Below, piece after piece: positions 36,346 through 47,259 of a DNA stretch of 64,000 nucleotides. Source of the DNA: Neoarius graeffei (Eukaryota > Chordata > Actinopteri > Siluriformes > Ariidae); contig NC_083577.1 of the NCBI RefSeq assembly GCF_027579695.1, forward strand, positions 43,626,198 to 43,690,197, in the 5' to 3' direction. Positions within the stretch are counted from its first letter, which is position 1; every line of letters starts with the position of its first letter. The position numbers and the translations under genes were made by a program. The notes beneath the pieces were generated by a model. The model was not told the origin of the DNA. It did not search any database and was given only the letters and a program-made list of their open reading frames with translations.

Positions 36346-37878
36346 TTGAGCGACAGAGACACTAACACATGCGGGAAAAGCAAAGGTGGGGGACTCATCA
36401 TTTATGTTAACAACCGCTGGTGTAACCTGGGACATATCTCCGTAAAGACAGTTTTATGTTGCCTGGACTTGGAGCTGCTAGCCGTTAGCCTGCAGCCATA
36501 TTATCGGCCGAGGGAGTTCAGTCACGTGATCACATCTGTGTTTACATCTCTCCGAAGGCAGATGCAGCCGCTGCATATGAGAGGATTCACTCTGTCACAG
36601 CAAGGCTGCAGACACAGCACCCTGAGGCATTTATGATCATTTCTGGGGACTTTAATCATGCTACTTTGGCTGCTTTTTACCAGGCTGTGGATTGTCCAAC
36701 AAGGAACAACAGGACAATTGACTTGCTGTATGCTAATGTGATGGATGCATACAGAGTCACACCCCTCCCCCCACTAGGGGGTCTGACCACAACCTGGTTC
36801 TTCTACAGCCGAAGTACACCCCCCTGGTTCAAAGGCAGCCTGCAACAACTAGCTCCATCAGGAGGTGGTCCCCTGAAATGGAAGATGCCCTCAGAGACTG
36901 CTATGACATCACAGACTGGGATGTGCTGCTTAGCCCACACTGTGAGGACATAGAGGGGCTGACACACTGTCTGACAGATTACCTCAACTTCTGTGCAGAC
37001 ATGGTCTCCCCTGCTAAGACTGTATGGTGTTACCCTAATAACAAGCCATGGGTAACACAGGAAGTCAAAGCTGTCCTCAACAGGAAGAAGGCCGCCTTTA
37101 GGAGCAGGGATAGGGAGGCGATGAAAGCAGCACAGCAGGAGGTGAAACGCTGCGTGAGGGAAGCTAAGGACAGCTACAGGAGAAAGGTGGAGCAGAAGCT
37201 GAAGGAGAACAGCATGAGGGAGGTCTGGGAAGGTGTGAAAACCATCACAGGCCACAATACAAAGACCAGAGTCGTTGAGGGGACAGTGGAGAGGATGAAC
37301 AAGTTGAATGACTTCTTCAATCGGTTCAACCAGCCCACGTCCCGCCCACCCTCTCCCTCACTACAGCCATCTCTCCTTCTTCCCTCAACACACCTCCCCC
37401 CAGTCATCACAGCAGCCTCCTCCTCCCCCTCCTCAACACAGACTCCTCCATGCATTACTGCAGACCAGGTCAGAGGTCACCTGAGGAAGCTTCACCCCAG
37501 GAAAGCAGCAGGCCCAGACAAGGTGTGTTCACAACTACTGAAGACCTGCGCTGCTGAACTGGGTGAACCACTCCAACATATCTTCAACCTCAGCCTTCAG
37601 CTGGGGAGAGTGCCAACCCTCTGGAAGACACCATGTATCGTTCCAGTTCCCAAAAAGAATCGGCCCAGCGAGCTGAATGACTTCCGACCGGTGGCACTCA
37701 CTTCACATCTGATGAAGACGTTGGAGCGGTTCTTCCTCAGCCTCCTCAGACCCCAGGTACAATATGCCCAGGACTGTCTGCAGTTTGCGTACCGGGCAGG
37801 TGTTGGTGTGGAAGACACCATCATCTACCTGCTACACCGAGCCCATTTGCATCTGGATAAGGGAAATGGCACAGTGAG
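36346..37878 (+). pseudogene. LINE endonuclease and RT N-terminal part
   Basis: The long frame from 36878 covers the linker (NNKPWVTQEVKAVLNRKKAA), a Pro/Ser-rich stretch and RT start (KLHPRKAAGPDKV, PCIVPVPKKNRPSELNDFRP, LQFAYRAGVGVEDTIIYLL). Endonuclease frames before it are shifted. Confidence 0.82.
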
Positions 37879-38595
37879 CAGGCCTAGAAATTAATATATT
37901 TTTTCACCAGCCAGCCAGACTAGTTACCTTCCAAAGTAACTAGACAAACAGAAAATCAACTTGCCAAAATTTGTTCATGTGTGAATTTTACTTTTGTCAA
38001 AAATAACACACAAGAGAGTAGTTACCATTGTTCATGACTAATGTGCATTTATTTCAAGACCTGAGTATTTTGATACTGTTGTTAAATACATAAATGAGAA
38101 CAACACAGAGCACCATAATATAATATCAACAAATAATAATATATTGGAAAACTTAGCAACTTGGTGTATGAGTATTGAAAACAAATATACTTACTATCAT
38201 GACTATAGCACCCAAAATATGTCCAACATGCTTTCTGTATTTAACCATTTATGAGAGAGAAAGCATTAGGAGCTTCATATTGACTAGGAATCAACTTGAA
38301 AAAAATTAATTATTCCATAAAAATCATATCGCAGCCAAGGCCTACCCTGCTCCCACGTTTGCTTATAAGTCCTTTGTCGTTTCTCCTTCTTGTATGCTTT
38401 ATCGGCGGCCTTTTTCTCCTCTTCAGACCGAGGTCGCTTTGTCCGCATGTCTGGCGGTTTCTGTACACCTTTCAGAAAATTCCACATCGCAATGTAGCTT
38501 TGGCAGATGTAGATGTAAACAACAACAAAAAAAAAACAACACACGTGTTTAAATGGGCGATAATGTGGCCACATCTATTGAATTTGATAATGTGA

Positions 38596-38865
38596 TGTGG
38601 CAGCGGGGGCGTGGTCAAGCGGCGGTCTGTGAATGGAGGGCGGAGTCAGGGAAGGTAAGTGGTGGAATCATTGCACCTGATGGGGATTAACCGGTGTTTG
38701 TGTGTCTTCCCCAGTGACCGCGCCCTTTAAAAGGAGAGGAGAGCAGAGAAAGGGAGCTCTCTCCCCAACCAGAACACGTGTGTAAGCTAGCAATAAATAG
38801 TTCATTGAGAACTCAGTTCTGGCCTGCAGTGCTTCTGTGCTTTACCCACCTGGTCCAATACTACA
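38596..38865 (+). mobile_element. Solo LTR inside the hAT-like element
   Basis: The 270-bp unit starts TGTGGCAGCGG and ends ATACTACA, flanked by tgtga (38591-38595 and 38866-38870). It has a ctttaaaag TATA-like box and an AATAAA. Confidence 0.85.
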
Positions 38866-39070
38866 TGTGATTACCGCAATATTCAACGAGATGAGTTATA
38901 TGCATGCGCAGTAGTGAAAAAAAACGACAGCCTGACTCATACACGATATGATTCTGAATTCTTCGGTAGTTTCCGTCCTTCCGATAAACACATCGATTAA
39001 CACAGACACGGCACACGCTTAATATGTGGTGGCTTTAGTTGACAGTGTGTCTGAATCTTCGCTTCATATA

Positions 39071-39303
39071 TCTCATCTCATTATCTGTAGCCGCTTTATC
39101 CTGTTCTACAGGGTCGCAGGCAAGCTGGAGCCTATCCCAGCTGACTACGGGCAAAAGGCGGGGTACACCCTGGACAAGTCGCCAGGTCATCACAGAGAAC
39201 ATGAAAACTCTGCACAGAAAGGCCCTTGCCGGCCACGGGGCTCAAACCCGGACCTTCTTGCTGTGAGGCGACAGTGATAACCACTACACCACCGTGCTGC
39301 CCC
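39071..39303 (+). mobile_element. Mermaid-like SINE
   Basis: It contains agccgctttatcctgttcta, ggagcctatcccagctgac and a 3' end with gaggcgacagtgataacc and accaccgtgctgcc, the standard order of this abundant fish repeat. The middle is deleted. Confidence 0.78.
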
Positions 39304-39423
39304 ACTTCATATATATTTTTTCTTTTCAATTAGCCAGCTGGGCTGGCTAGTGACAGGAATTACCCGCCAAATGACAAATTAAGTCGCCTCGGGCAACCAG
39401 ACCACCGCGAATTTCGAGCCCTG

Positions 39424-40445
39424 GTGAGGATCCTCTTCTTGGACTTCTCGAGTGCCTTCAACACCATCCAGCCCCTATTGCTTCAGGACAAACTGAACAG
39501 GATGTGAGTGGACCCCTGCCTGGTCACCTGGATCTCCAGCTAACTCGCTGACAGGCCACAGTACGTCAGGCTGAAGGACATCACGTCTGACACTGTAATT
39601 AGCAGCACCGGAGCACCCCAGGGCATGGTGCTGGCCCCTCTTCTCTTCACCCTGTACACCGCGGACTTCTGCTACAACTCGGAGCTGTGTCACATTCAGA
39701 AGTTTGCCAATGACACAGCCATCGTTGGGTGTATCAGTGACGACAGAGAGGAGGAGTATAGGAGCCTGGTGAGGGACTTTGCTGTGTGGTGCAACAGGAA
39801 CCATCTGCAGCTCAACACCTCGAAGACCAAGGAGCTAGTCATTGACTTTGGGAGGTCCAGACCAAGGTCACGACCAGTTCCGATCGAGGGAGTCGAGGTG
39901 GAGGCTGTGGATTCCTACAGGTACCTCAGGCTGTGGCTGGACAGCAAGCTGGACTGGACTTGCAACACCAATCACTTTTACAGGAAGGGACAGAGCAGGC
40001 TGTACTTCCTTAGGAAGCTGCAGTCCTTTAACATCTGCAGGAAACTCCTGTGGATGTTCTATCAGTCTGTGGTCGCCAGTGTCCTGTTTTACACCATGGT
40101 GTGCTGGGGGGCAGCACATCCAAGAAGGACACATCCAGCCTGGACAAACTGATCAGGCGGGCCGGCTCTGTGGTCAGCCTGAAGCTGGACTCTCTGGTGA
40201 TGGTGGCAGAGAAGAGGTCTATGGACAAACTATTGAACATCATGGATGATGCCAGTCACCCTCTGAACACCGTCATCAGTAACCAGAGGAGCCTGTTCAG
40301 TGACAGAATGCTCCTTCCCAAGTGCAGGACGAACAGACTCAAAAATTCCTTTGTCCCTCATGCCATCAGACAGTACAACTCCTCTCTGGGGTGGGGAGGG
40401 GTAACAGGAGGACAGAGGACGGGAAGGAGCAGTAGCCTAGCCTAA
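39424..40445 (+). pseudogene. LINE RT C-terminal part
   Basis: After the insertion the frame resumes at RILFLDFSSAFNTIQPLLL, then GAPQGMVLAPLLFTLY, KFANDTAIVGC (Asp to Asn in the catalytic pair) and NHLQLNTSKTKELVIDFG. Three or more stops or frameshifts are present. The ANDT change alone should abolish polymerase activity. Confidence 0.82.
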
Positions 40446-40689
40446 CAATAAGCAATACTAGACAATGTGTAATATAACGTGCAATATAAAGTGCAATATC
40501 TTTCCTGCTGCACCCCCCCCTTCCCCATATCTTATTCTTTTATATTTGTGTATGTACATACTTAATTTATTTTAATTTTAATTTATCTAGAAGTTTTCTC
40601 TATTTCTTTTCTCTGTTCATCTGTAATGATGCTGCTGGAATCTTGATTTCCCTGAGGGAACCCTCCCAAAGGGATCAGTAAAGTTTTAT

Positions 40690-41400
40690 CTAATCTAATC
40701 TTATCTTAACATATGCCCCTGAATCAATCTTCATTGGGACTGTTACATTATCCACTTCCAAGTTGGCTATCCATTCAACTGCATTGCCATCGTTGTCCAC
40801 GTATGATACTGTCTCTCCATACAGTACATGATCATCATCACTGTCACTTGCTTCTTTTGTCTGTCCCACTACATGCACCTTTTTCTTTGCGAAACATGTC
40901 CTGGCAAAATGATTTTTACCTTTACATTTCTGACACTCTTTGCCATATGCTGGGCACTTGTTTGGCGCATGTGTACTTCCACACCTTTCAGAGTCTTTGC
41001 CATATTGTTTTGATTGCCTTTGTTCATGTCGTTTCTATTTAATTTTCTGTGATTGTGATTTTTCATATTTCTCCTTGTACTTTTGCACTGCATCAACAGA
41101 CTTTATCGTTGTTTCACTGTCATTGTCAAAGGACTTTAGTTGCAGCTTTGTGCTTTCAGAAGCCCGGCAAATCTGAATTGCCTTTTTGAGAGTAAGGTCC
41201 ATTTCCTTTAATAAGCATAGCCTTACTCTCATCCTACACACCCACGACAATTTGGTCTCTTATGAGATCATAGAATCGCACAGTGTACCGAAGTTACAGG
41301 ACTGGCTCTCGAGACACAGGTCTGTCACATACCGGTAACTTTCTATGGACTCACCTTCTTTTTGCATTGTGCTTCTGAAAACATACCGTTCTGATGTTTT
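40690..41400 (-). pseudogene. Gypsy gag C-terminus, zinc knuckle and protease start
   Basis: Frames include KKAIQICRASESTKLQLKSF, a CCHC-type knuckle region at 40880-41000, and VTVPMKIDSGAYV, the aspartic protease active site (DSGA). The last codons run into the LINE tail at about 40712. Confidence 0.8.
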
Positions 41401-41406
41401 GTTCAT

Positions 41407-41825
41407 GGGAAACTTGTCTTTCTGCATTCTGCTTCTACTGTAAATACATACTGTTTGTATGTTTCATTCTTTTTGGGTGTGCAGTAGTCTTCAATTTTTT
41501 TTTTTACACAATGTGACACTATGTCACTCTAGGTACTGTCTAATGTTTGGTACTGTCTTTATTTACTGTTTTTAAACATTTCTGTAATATTTCAAATGTT
41601 TGTATGTTAAGTGTGTCCTTTGTTTTAAATGTTTTGTATGAGTGGAGATCACTTGGCTGCACACCAAATCTACCTTTGGGTACAAATAAAGTAATCTAAT
41701 CTAATCTCATCTAATCTAATTTCTCCAGGACTGCAGAGAACTTGCCTTTCTGCATTCTGCTTCTGAAAATATACTGTTCGCATGTTTCATTCTTTCTGGG
41801 CGTGCAGTAGTCTTCAAATTTCTCC
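41407..41825. repeat. LINE 3'-end fragment between ~90-bp direct repeats
   Basis: A piece ending in the (ATCTA)n tail (about 41500-41722) is bracketed by two copies of about 90 bp of Gypsy gag sequence, 41407-41497 and about 41738-41820. Both contain tctttctgcattctgcttct-like sequence and gtgcagtagtcttcaa. Confidence 0.7.
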
Positions 41826-41968
41826 AGAACTGTACGAAACTTGACTTTCTCATCCGCCGTGAACACAAACGTGTTGTACACATCCAACGCGGATCGGCCA
41901 GCTACAGTTAGCAACAGGGCTATCTTACGAATAGTGATGCTCCGATCACCATTTTTGGGCCCGATCAC
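41720..41968 (-). pseudogene. Gypsy gag middle fragment
   Basis: It reads IALLLTVAGRSALDVYNTFV and TVLEKFEDYCTPRKNETCEQ, typical of fish Gypsy Gag. It is cut at 41931 by the hAT element; the N-terminus lies at 47052-47244. Confidence 0.8.
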
Positions 41969-42097
41969 CGATCGCCAAAATCATGATCTGCCGATTGCTG
42001 ATCATAGAATGGCAGGCAAATCTGACTCTTCCATATCTTTTATATATAATCTAGCAGTGTGTGCACAATGTGTAGAAATGAAACTATGAATTATTAT

Positions 42098-44172
42098 GCT
42101 AGAAACACCTCATGGGTGCATTGGGACGCATCCTCAGTGATGTATCCTGGGGTCCTCGGGTGTTTCGGGTCTCACAACATCATACACCCTCACCCAGGTG
42201 ACCCAGCTGGGGTTGATCAAGCCCTGACTTGCGTCCGAGTAGCAGTCCACGGCTCACCCCTTTTAATCCAAAGCCACCGTGTGGCTTTCTTTGCGGCTTC
42301 GCTTGCAGATGCAATGGCCCTCTTCTTAGCTGCTCCTACAATGCCCAAGCGACTCAGGACTTAGCAGAGGGAGCGCCCTGCAAAACCCCTACAGCCGACT
42401 TCTATGGGCTCGTAGAAGGTTCTCCAACCTCTCTCCCTGCACTCCTCCACCAGCTCCTGGTACTTGGCTCTTTTCCTCTCATTGGCCTCCTCAAGATGCT
42501 CTTCCCAGGGAACTGTTAGTTCCAGAATGATGAGGTGTTTTGAAGCCTCAGATGTTATCACCACGTCTGGATGGAGAGTTGTTGCTGCCACATGTTGGGG
42601 AAACCTCAGCTGCTTTCCTAGGTCGGCCTGCAGCTGCCAGTCATTTGCCATGTAGAGGAGGCCTGTTGTTATATGTTGGCGTGCTCGGGGTTTCTCTCCA
42701 GCTTTTACGAAGGAGACTGCCTTCTTTGGGGCATGATGGTGCTTGCAGGAGCTGATGGCAGAGGTTAAGCTTTCAGCAACTGCCTTAAGCACCTGGTCAT
42801 GGCGCCACCGGTAGCGGCCATCAGCCAGGGCCTTTGGGCAGCAGCTGAGAAGATGTTCTAAGGAGCCTCTACCAGAGCACAGAAGGCAGGAGGGTGTCTC
42901 ACTCTTTCCCCAGACATGGAGGTTTGCTGGGCTAGGCAGGACATTATACACAGCTTGCACTAGGAAACAGACCTGATGGAAGTCTGCCTGCAAGATGTTT
43001 GTCCAGGTGATCCTGTGCTGTAGTGCGCTCTCCCACCTTGTCCATGCTCCCTGTTGCCGGAGTCCCACCGCCCTGCTCACACGCTCTTCCTCCATGCCTG
43101 CTCGGACCTCCTCCTGGATCAGGTGGTGTCTCTCCTTACCGCGGGTCTGGCTGATCAGGGTCTTTGGGTAGTAACCCAGGCCTGCTCTTCCTGTTGCCAT
43201 GGTGCCCACCAGTGCCTTCTGTCTTAGGCGAGACTCTGCCTCCTCCACTGCTCTCCCAGCCTTCCACTTCCTTCCTGTCCTCGCCTCGATGCCAGCTGCT
43301 GACACCTTGCAGTCCCTTGAGTCCCTGTGCTGTAAGGCTTCTCTGGTGCGTACCACCATGAACTCCTCGGTGAGGCCACTGAAAGGAAGCTGCAGAGTGT
43401 TACTCACCCCATACAGTGCTGCACTGGTGAGACTGCGTGAGAGGCCTAGCCACTTTCGAAGAAAGCCACTGATCTTCCTTTCTAGGGACTCAACTCCTGT
43501 CATTGGGACTGCATAGATTAGCATGGGCCAGAGGATTCGTGGCAAAATAGAATGCTGATAGATCCAGGCTTTAAATCTACCAGGCAAACCAGACTTGTCA
43601 ACCTTGGTGAGCCAGGTTCCAAGTTCCACGCTGGACTTCTGGATGGCAGCTGAGTCTTTCAGGCTGGAGTCGAAGAGTTTCCCCAAACTCTTGACAGGTT
43701 GCTCTGTGATGGTTGGAATGACAGTTCCTGAGATGGAAAACTAGAACTTGTCAATCACTTTCCCCTTCTTCAGCACCATCGATCTTGACTTGGAGGGCTT
43801 GAAACTCATCCTTGCCCAGGTAATGAGTCTTTCAAGCCCTTGTAGGATCCACCTGCACCCTGGGACCGATGTTGTAGTGATGGTAAGGTCATCCATGTAG
43901 GCCCTTATTGGGGGCTGCCGTACACCTGACTTAGTCAGGGGCCCTCTGCATTCCACCTCAACTGACTTGACCACCATGTTCATGGCTTGCGCGAAAAGGA
44001 TAACAGAGATGGTACAGCCTGTTATTATTCCTTTCCCAATGCGATGCCAGTCTGATGTTTCTGACCCAGAAGTGACCCTCATCCTGAAATTGTTGTAGTA
44101 ATCCAAGACGAGGTCCTTGATCTTAATGGGAACATGATGGAGGTACAATGCAAGCTCGACCAGCTTATGCGG
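42098..44172 (-). mobile_element. R2-group LINE with restriction-like endonuclease, 5'-truncated
   Basis: Inserted in the hAT element between similar flanks (gtagaaatgaaactatgaat and gtagaaataattaaattat), suggesting a target duplication of over 20 bp. The element runs on the minus strand, with the RT at the right and a 3' UTR at 42098-42360. Confidence 0.78.
42361..44148 (-). pseudogene. R2-group LINE RT / endonuclease ORF with one stop
   Basis: RT motifs GKGIITGCTISVILFAQAMN and AYMDDLTITT lead into a TAG (about 43741), after which the same frame runs 441 codons. That part has a C-x2-C-x7-H-x4-C knuckle (CLLCSGRGSLEHLLSCC) and a restriction-like nuclease motif (HPDVV then ELTVPWEEHLEEANERKRAK), ending IEVGCRGFAG. 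The arrangement is that of the R2/R4/NeSL/HERO group. The N-terminus is missing. Confidence 0.87.
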
Positions 44173-44179
44173 TACGGTA

Positions 44180-44800
44180 GAAATAATTAAATTATGAATT
44201 AACTGTATTGAAAAAAAACAACAACAGTAGAAATACAGTCAAGATCTTGAAGAACCACCAACTGCTTTTATTTTATTATATAAAATTAGACCACTTAAGG
44301 CTACTCTAGGCCATCTTTCCCAAATAAGGCAGAGAAACATAAAACAAGAGGGGTCAGGAAGACCAACACACATAAGATCAGCTTAATGGGATGGGATGAA
44401 GTTACACGAAGGCATACTTGGAAATTGTAGCCTCTCACTGAATACAATTAAATAATTGGCAGCAAAATGTAAAACACCAAAACTGGCCACTGAAAATTAT
44501 GGCAAACTTTTCTGCTATCATTATGAATGTCTGATGTTGAGGAACAACCAAATGTTTATCCAAAAAATAAATAATAAATGCCAATGCCATCCTTCATAAT
44601 ATTAATAAAGAACATAACAAGGCCAAGCAGATAGTTACCAACACACATTAATCCCATCCCAAGTTGATCTAATCAATTAGTCACATTTAGGCCCAGGCTA
44701 CTTGGAAACTTAGCCTTTTAAATATATTGATTAAATTAAAATAAACACAAAACGTTTAAAACCAAAATGTGCTCGGCCTACTACCACAGAGGACAAAATC
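44180..44800. other. hAT 3' non-coding region
   Basis: AT-rich DNA between the LINE insertion and the transposase stop codon; no separate feature recognised. Confidence 0.5.
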
Positions 44801-44802
44801 CT

Positions 44803-46942
44803 TTAGATTCCAATCATAAATGGCAAGTTTCTCTTGATTACTATGAGCATCTCTGCATTTTTTGAGGTGAGCCGGTTTCTTTTGTCATCAATAACGTTTG
44901 CAGCTGTGCTAAATAGTCTCTCACTATCCACACTTGTGCACGGTGAACAAAGATATGCTGGGAAGTGGCCTTTATTCACCTGCCAATAGGCAAGTGGCTG
45001 TCCACTGCGTAGCATTACGGGTTCTGCTAGATAGTGGTTGATCTGCGAGATGATTGTGATTTCTTGTTGATTGTGTCCTGTATCCTCCTCCACCAGCTCA
45101 GTAAACATTGCCTGCAAAGAGCAAGCTGGTGGGCTATTTGTTGACCCGCTGGAACTGGGTACCTCCACACTGCTTGTACTTGGCAATTCAGTGTGGCTAT
45201 GGGCTGCCACAGTGTCCCGAAACAGATCACGTAAAGTTGGTTTGAGTGCCTCTGGAAAGTATTTGTCTTTGTACCTGAAATAGATGTAAAAATGAAAACA
45301 ATGTGAAATCAGTTGTTTTGCCTTGCACGCCACACACATCCATTTGTGTCAGGTTAGTTAGCATTGAAAAAAATACAGTATTTCTAAATATGATTAAAAA
45401 AATATTTTAGATTACTGTAAGCTGTCCTTCAAATATAGACAAAGCATAATTAGCCTATTTAAAAGAAAGAGGTAGTAGGCCTAAGACTATAGCCTAAGTG
45501 ATGGGTCTAGTAAGTTTCTCTTACCTTGGATCAAGCATTGTTGCAATTGCATATAGCTTCTGTATATCAACGTCAGCAAATCGTCTTCTGACAGCTTCCA
45601 GTAGCACCGTTTTTGCTGTTTTCACGTTTTGCTGTTTTCACTCCACCGTCTTCTCCAAGAGACGGGTGAGAGCTCCGATACACGGAATCACATCCGCAGC
45701 TGTTGATGAGCTGATCTGTTGTGTGAGCTTTTCAAACGGGGCAAGGATGGAGATCGTATTTTCAATTAATTTCCACTGGTGGATTGTGAACGTGCATGGC
45801 AATTTGTATTCTGCTGCATAGGAGGCGAGCACAAGTTTTTGTTCTTACAGTCTCTGGAGCATGCACAATGTACTTTTCCATCGCATGTGAACATCCTGGC
45901 GGAGTTTTTTAATTGGTTGGCCGAGTTGCCTTTGAAAATGTTCCAGCTGGGTGTATGCCAATGGAGAATGTTTGAAGTGCCCAACAATGCATCTCCCTGA
46001 GGCTGTGATATCCAAAATACTTAGCTGGGATAATATTCCCTCACTCACAGCAAGCTGGAGAGTGTGTGCCATACACGGCAGGCCAGGGAAATCTGCATTT
46101 CTCATTGCTTTTTGCATGTTTTTGGCATTGTCTGTTAAAATTGAGTGGATTTTTTCTCTTGAGATCCCCCATGACTGAAACATGCCGCTAAACGATTCCA
46201 CCAAAGCCACTGCAGAATGTGTCCCTGTGAAATCCTGACAGTGGAGCACAATGTTGTGTCTGACAAAGTCGGAGTCAATAAAGTGCACCGTTAGGCTTAG
46301 CAGGGACATTGGATAAGCATCTGCACTCCAAATATCGCTTGTGAAGCTGAAATATATATTATCCTTCAGAAGCGAGTCAATGTATGTAAACACTGTTTGG
46401 TACAACTGAGGGAGACACACGTCTGTGAAGTATTTCCTGCCTGGGGGGTCGTATCGTGGATCAAGGCAGGTTAGCAGGCGACGGAACCCTGTATCTTCCA
46501 CAACGGATAGAGGCTGTTTGTCGAGGCAAATGAATTCCATAATTTTAAATGTGATGTCTTTCCACCTTTTACTATCCCTGCTGTATGGTTCCCGTCGTTG
46601 AAGTGTCTCACTCACAGTCGGCTGATTGGGGGATGGGGATGAGCTCAACGCTGGCTTCGGCTGGTTTAGCTTCTCATACTCGGCATATTCAGATGTATAA
46701 TGGCGTGTTCTAAGATGCCTAATGAGGTTAGTGGTATTGAAATTTCGAGGGCTGCTTCCACCTCGAGGGATTTCATCATGGCATACATTGCAAACTGCAA
46801 ATTTTATGTCTTTGTCAGACACTTTGAAGAACTTCCAGACAGGAGAACTCATGCTGCCACTTGTAAGAGCTCCACTCTGCTGAGTCCATGCGATGCGCAG
46901 TCGAAAAAAAAAACGTCGCACGAGTAGCCTACGGTATGTCAC
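44803..46942 (-). pseudogene. hAT transposase (BED finger to dimerisation domain)
   Basis: The product has a BED finger (CNVCHDEI through HLRTRH), the DDE-type core (FTSDIWSADAYPMSLLSLTV, ILTDNAKNMQKAM, CMAHTLQLAVSEG) and the C-terminal hAT domain (PCTSVDSERLFSTAANVIDD, KRNRLTSKNAEMLIVIKRNL). An intron at 45275-45534 has consensus GT-AG sites and joins MLDPR to YKDKYF. Two in-frame stops, near 45845 and 45636, are the only breaks I see. Probably a recently active copy now dead. Confidence 0.9.
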
Positions 46943-47051
46943 GTGGTTTAATCGACTTTTTTGATCGGCGCTTTTAGGGTCCTCCGATCAAACAATTTTT
47001 AGGCAATATTGGCCGATCATGATCGGCGTCCGATCAATCTGAGCATCTCTA

Positions 47052-47244
47052 CTTACGAAGGTCGTCATCTTCGTCTATCCCTACTGCCAGCAAGTAAAAC
47101 TCAAAACTCTGCCTGAAGGTTTTCCAGTTCTCGTGGACATTGACCGTTAACATTAACTTGTTAGGCAGACGTATGTTATTCCTTTTTTTTTTTTTACTTC
47201 AGATTCACTCCTAGTACCACGTAATGACTGCTTCTGTCCAGGTG
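47052..47244 (-). pseudogene. Gypsy gag N-terminus
   Basis: The minus-strand ATG at 47244 reads MAPGQKQSLRGTRSE, then a poly-Lys run, then LTVNVHENWKTFRQSFEFYL. It joins across the hAT insertion to IALLLTVAGRSALDV. The 5' LTR is not recognised. Confidence 0.7.
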
Positions 47245-47259
47245 CCATTCTCAAGAACT

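Larger units (their letters stand above)
37879..39423 (-). mobile_element. hAT-like element with 5-bp target duplication
   Basis: The ends caggcctagaaatt and, inverted, cagggctcgaaatt are flanked by gtgag (37874-37878 and 39424-39428). The joined flanks restore the LINE frame (GNGTVRILFLDF). A remnant at about 38330-38450 on the minus strand (KRPRSEEEKKAADKAYKKEK, RPWLRYD) resembles the zinc-finger start of ZNF862-like hAT proteins. It carries a solo LTR and a SINE. Confidence 0.78.
36346..40712 (+). mobile_element. APE-type LINE inserted in the Gypsy element
   Basis: The plus-strand LINE lies between the Gypsy protease and RT. It has an endonuclease (KSKGGGLIIYVNNRWCN, IISGDFNHATL), an RT and a 3' tail of (ATCTA)n at about 40688-40712. 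It is split by a hAT-type element at 37879-39423. The 5' end is approximate. Confidence 0.85.
41932..47051 (-). mobile_element. hAT transposon (ZBED type)
   Basis: The ends tagtgatgctccgatca and, inverted, tagagatgctcagattgatc are flanked by a perfect 8-bp duplication, cttacgaa (41924-41931 and 47052-47059). The 5120-bp element encodes a nearly complete BED-hAT transposase on the minus strand and was itself hit by an R2-group LINE. Confidence 0.93.
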
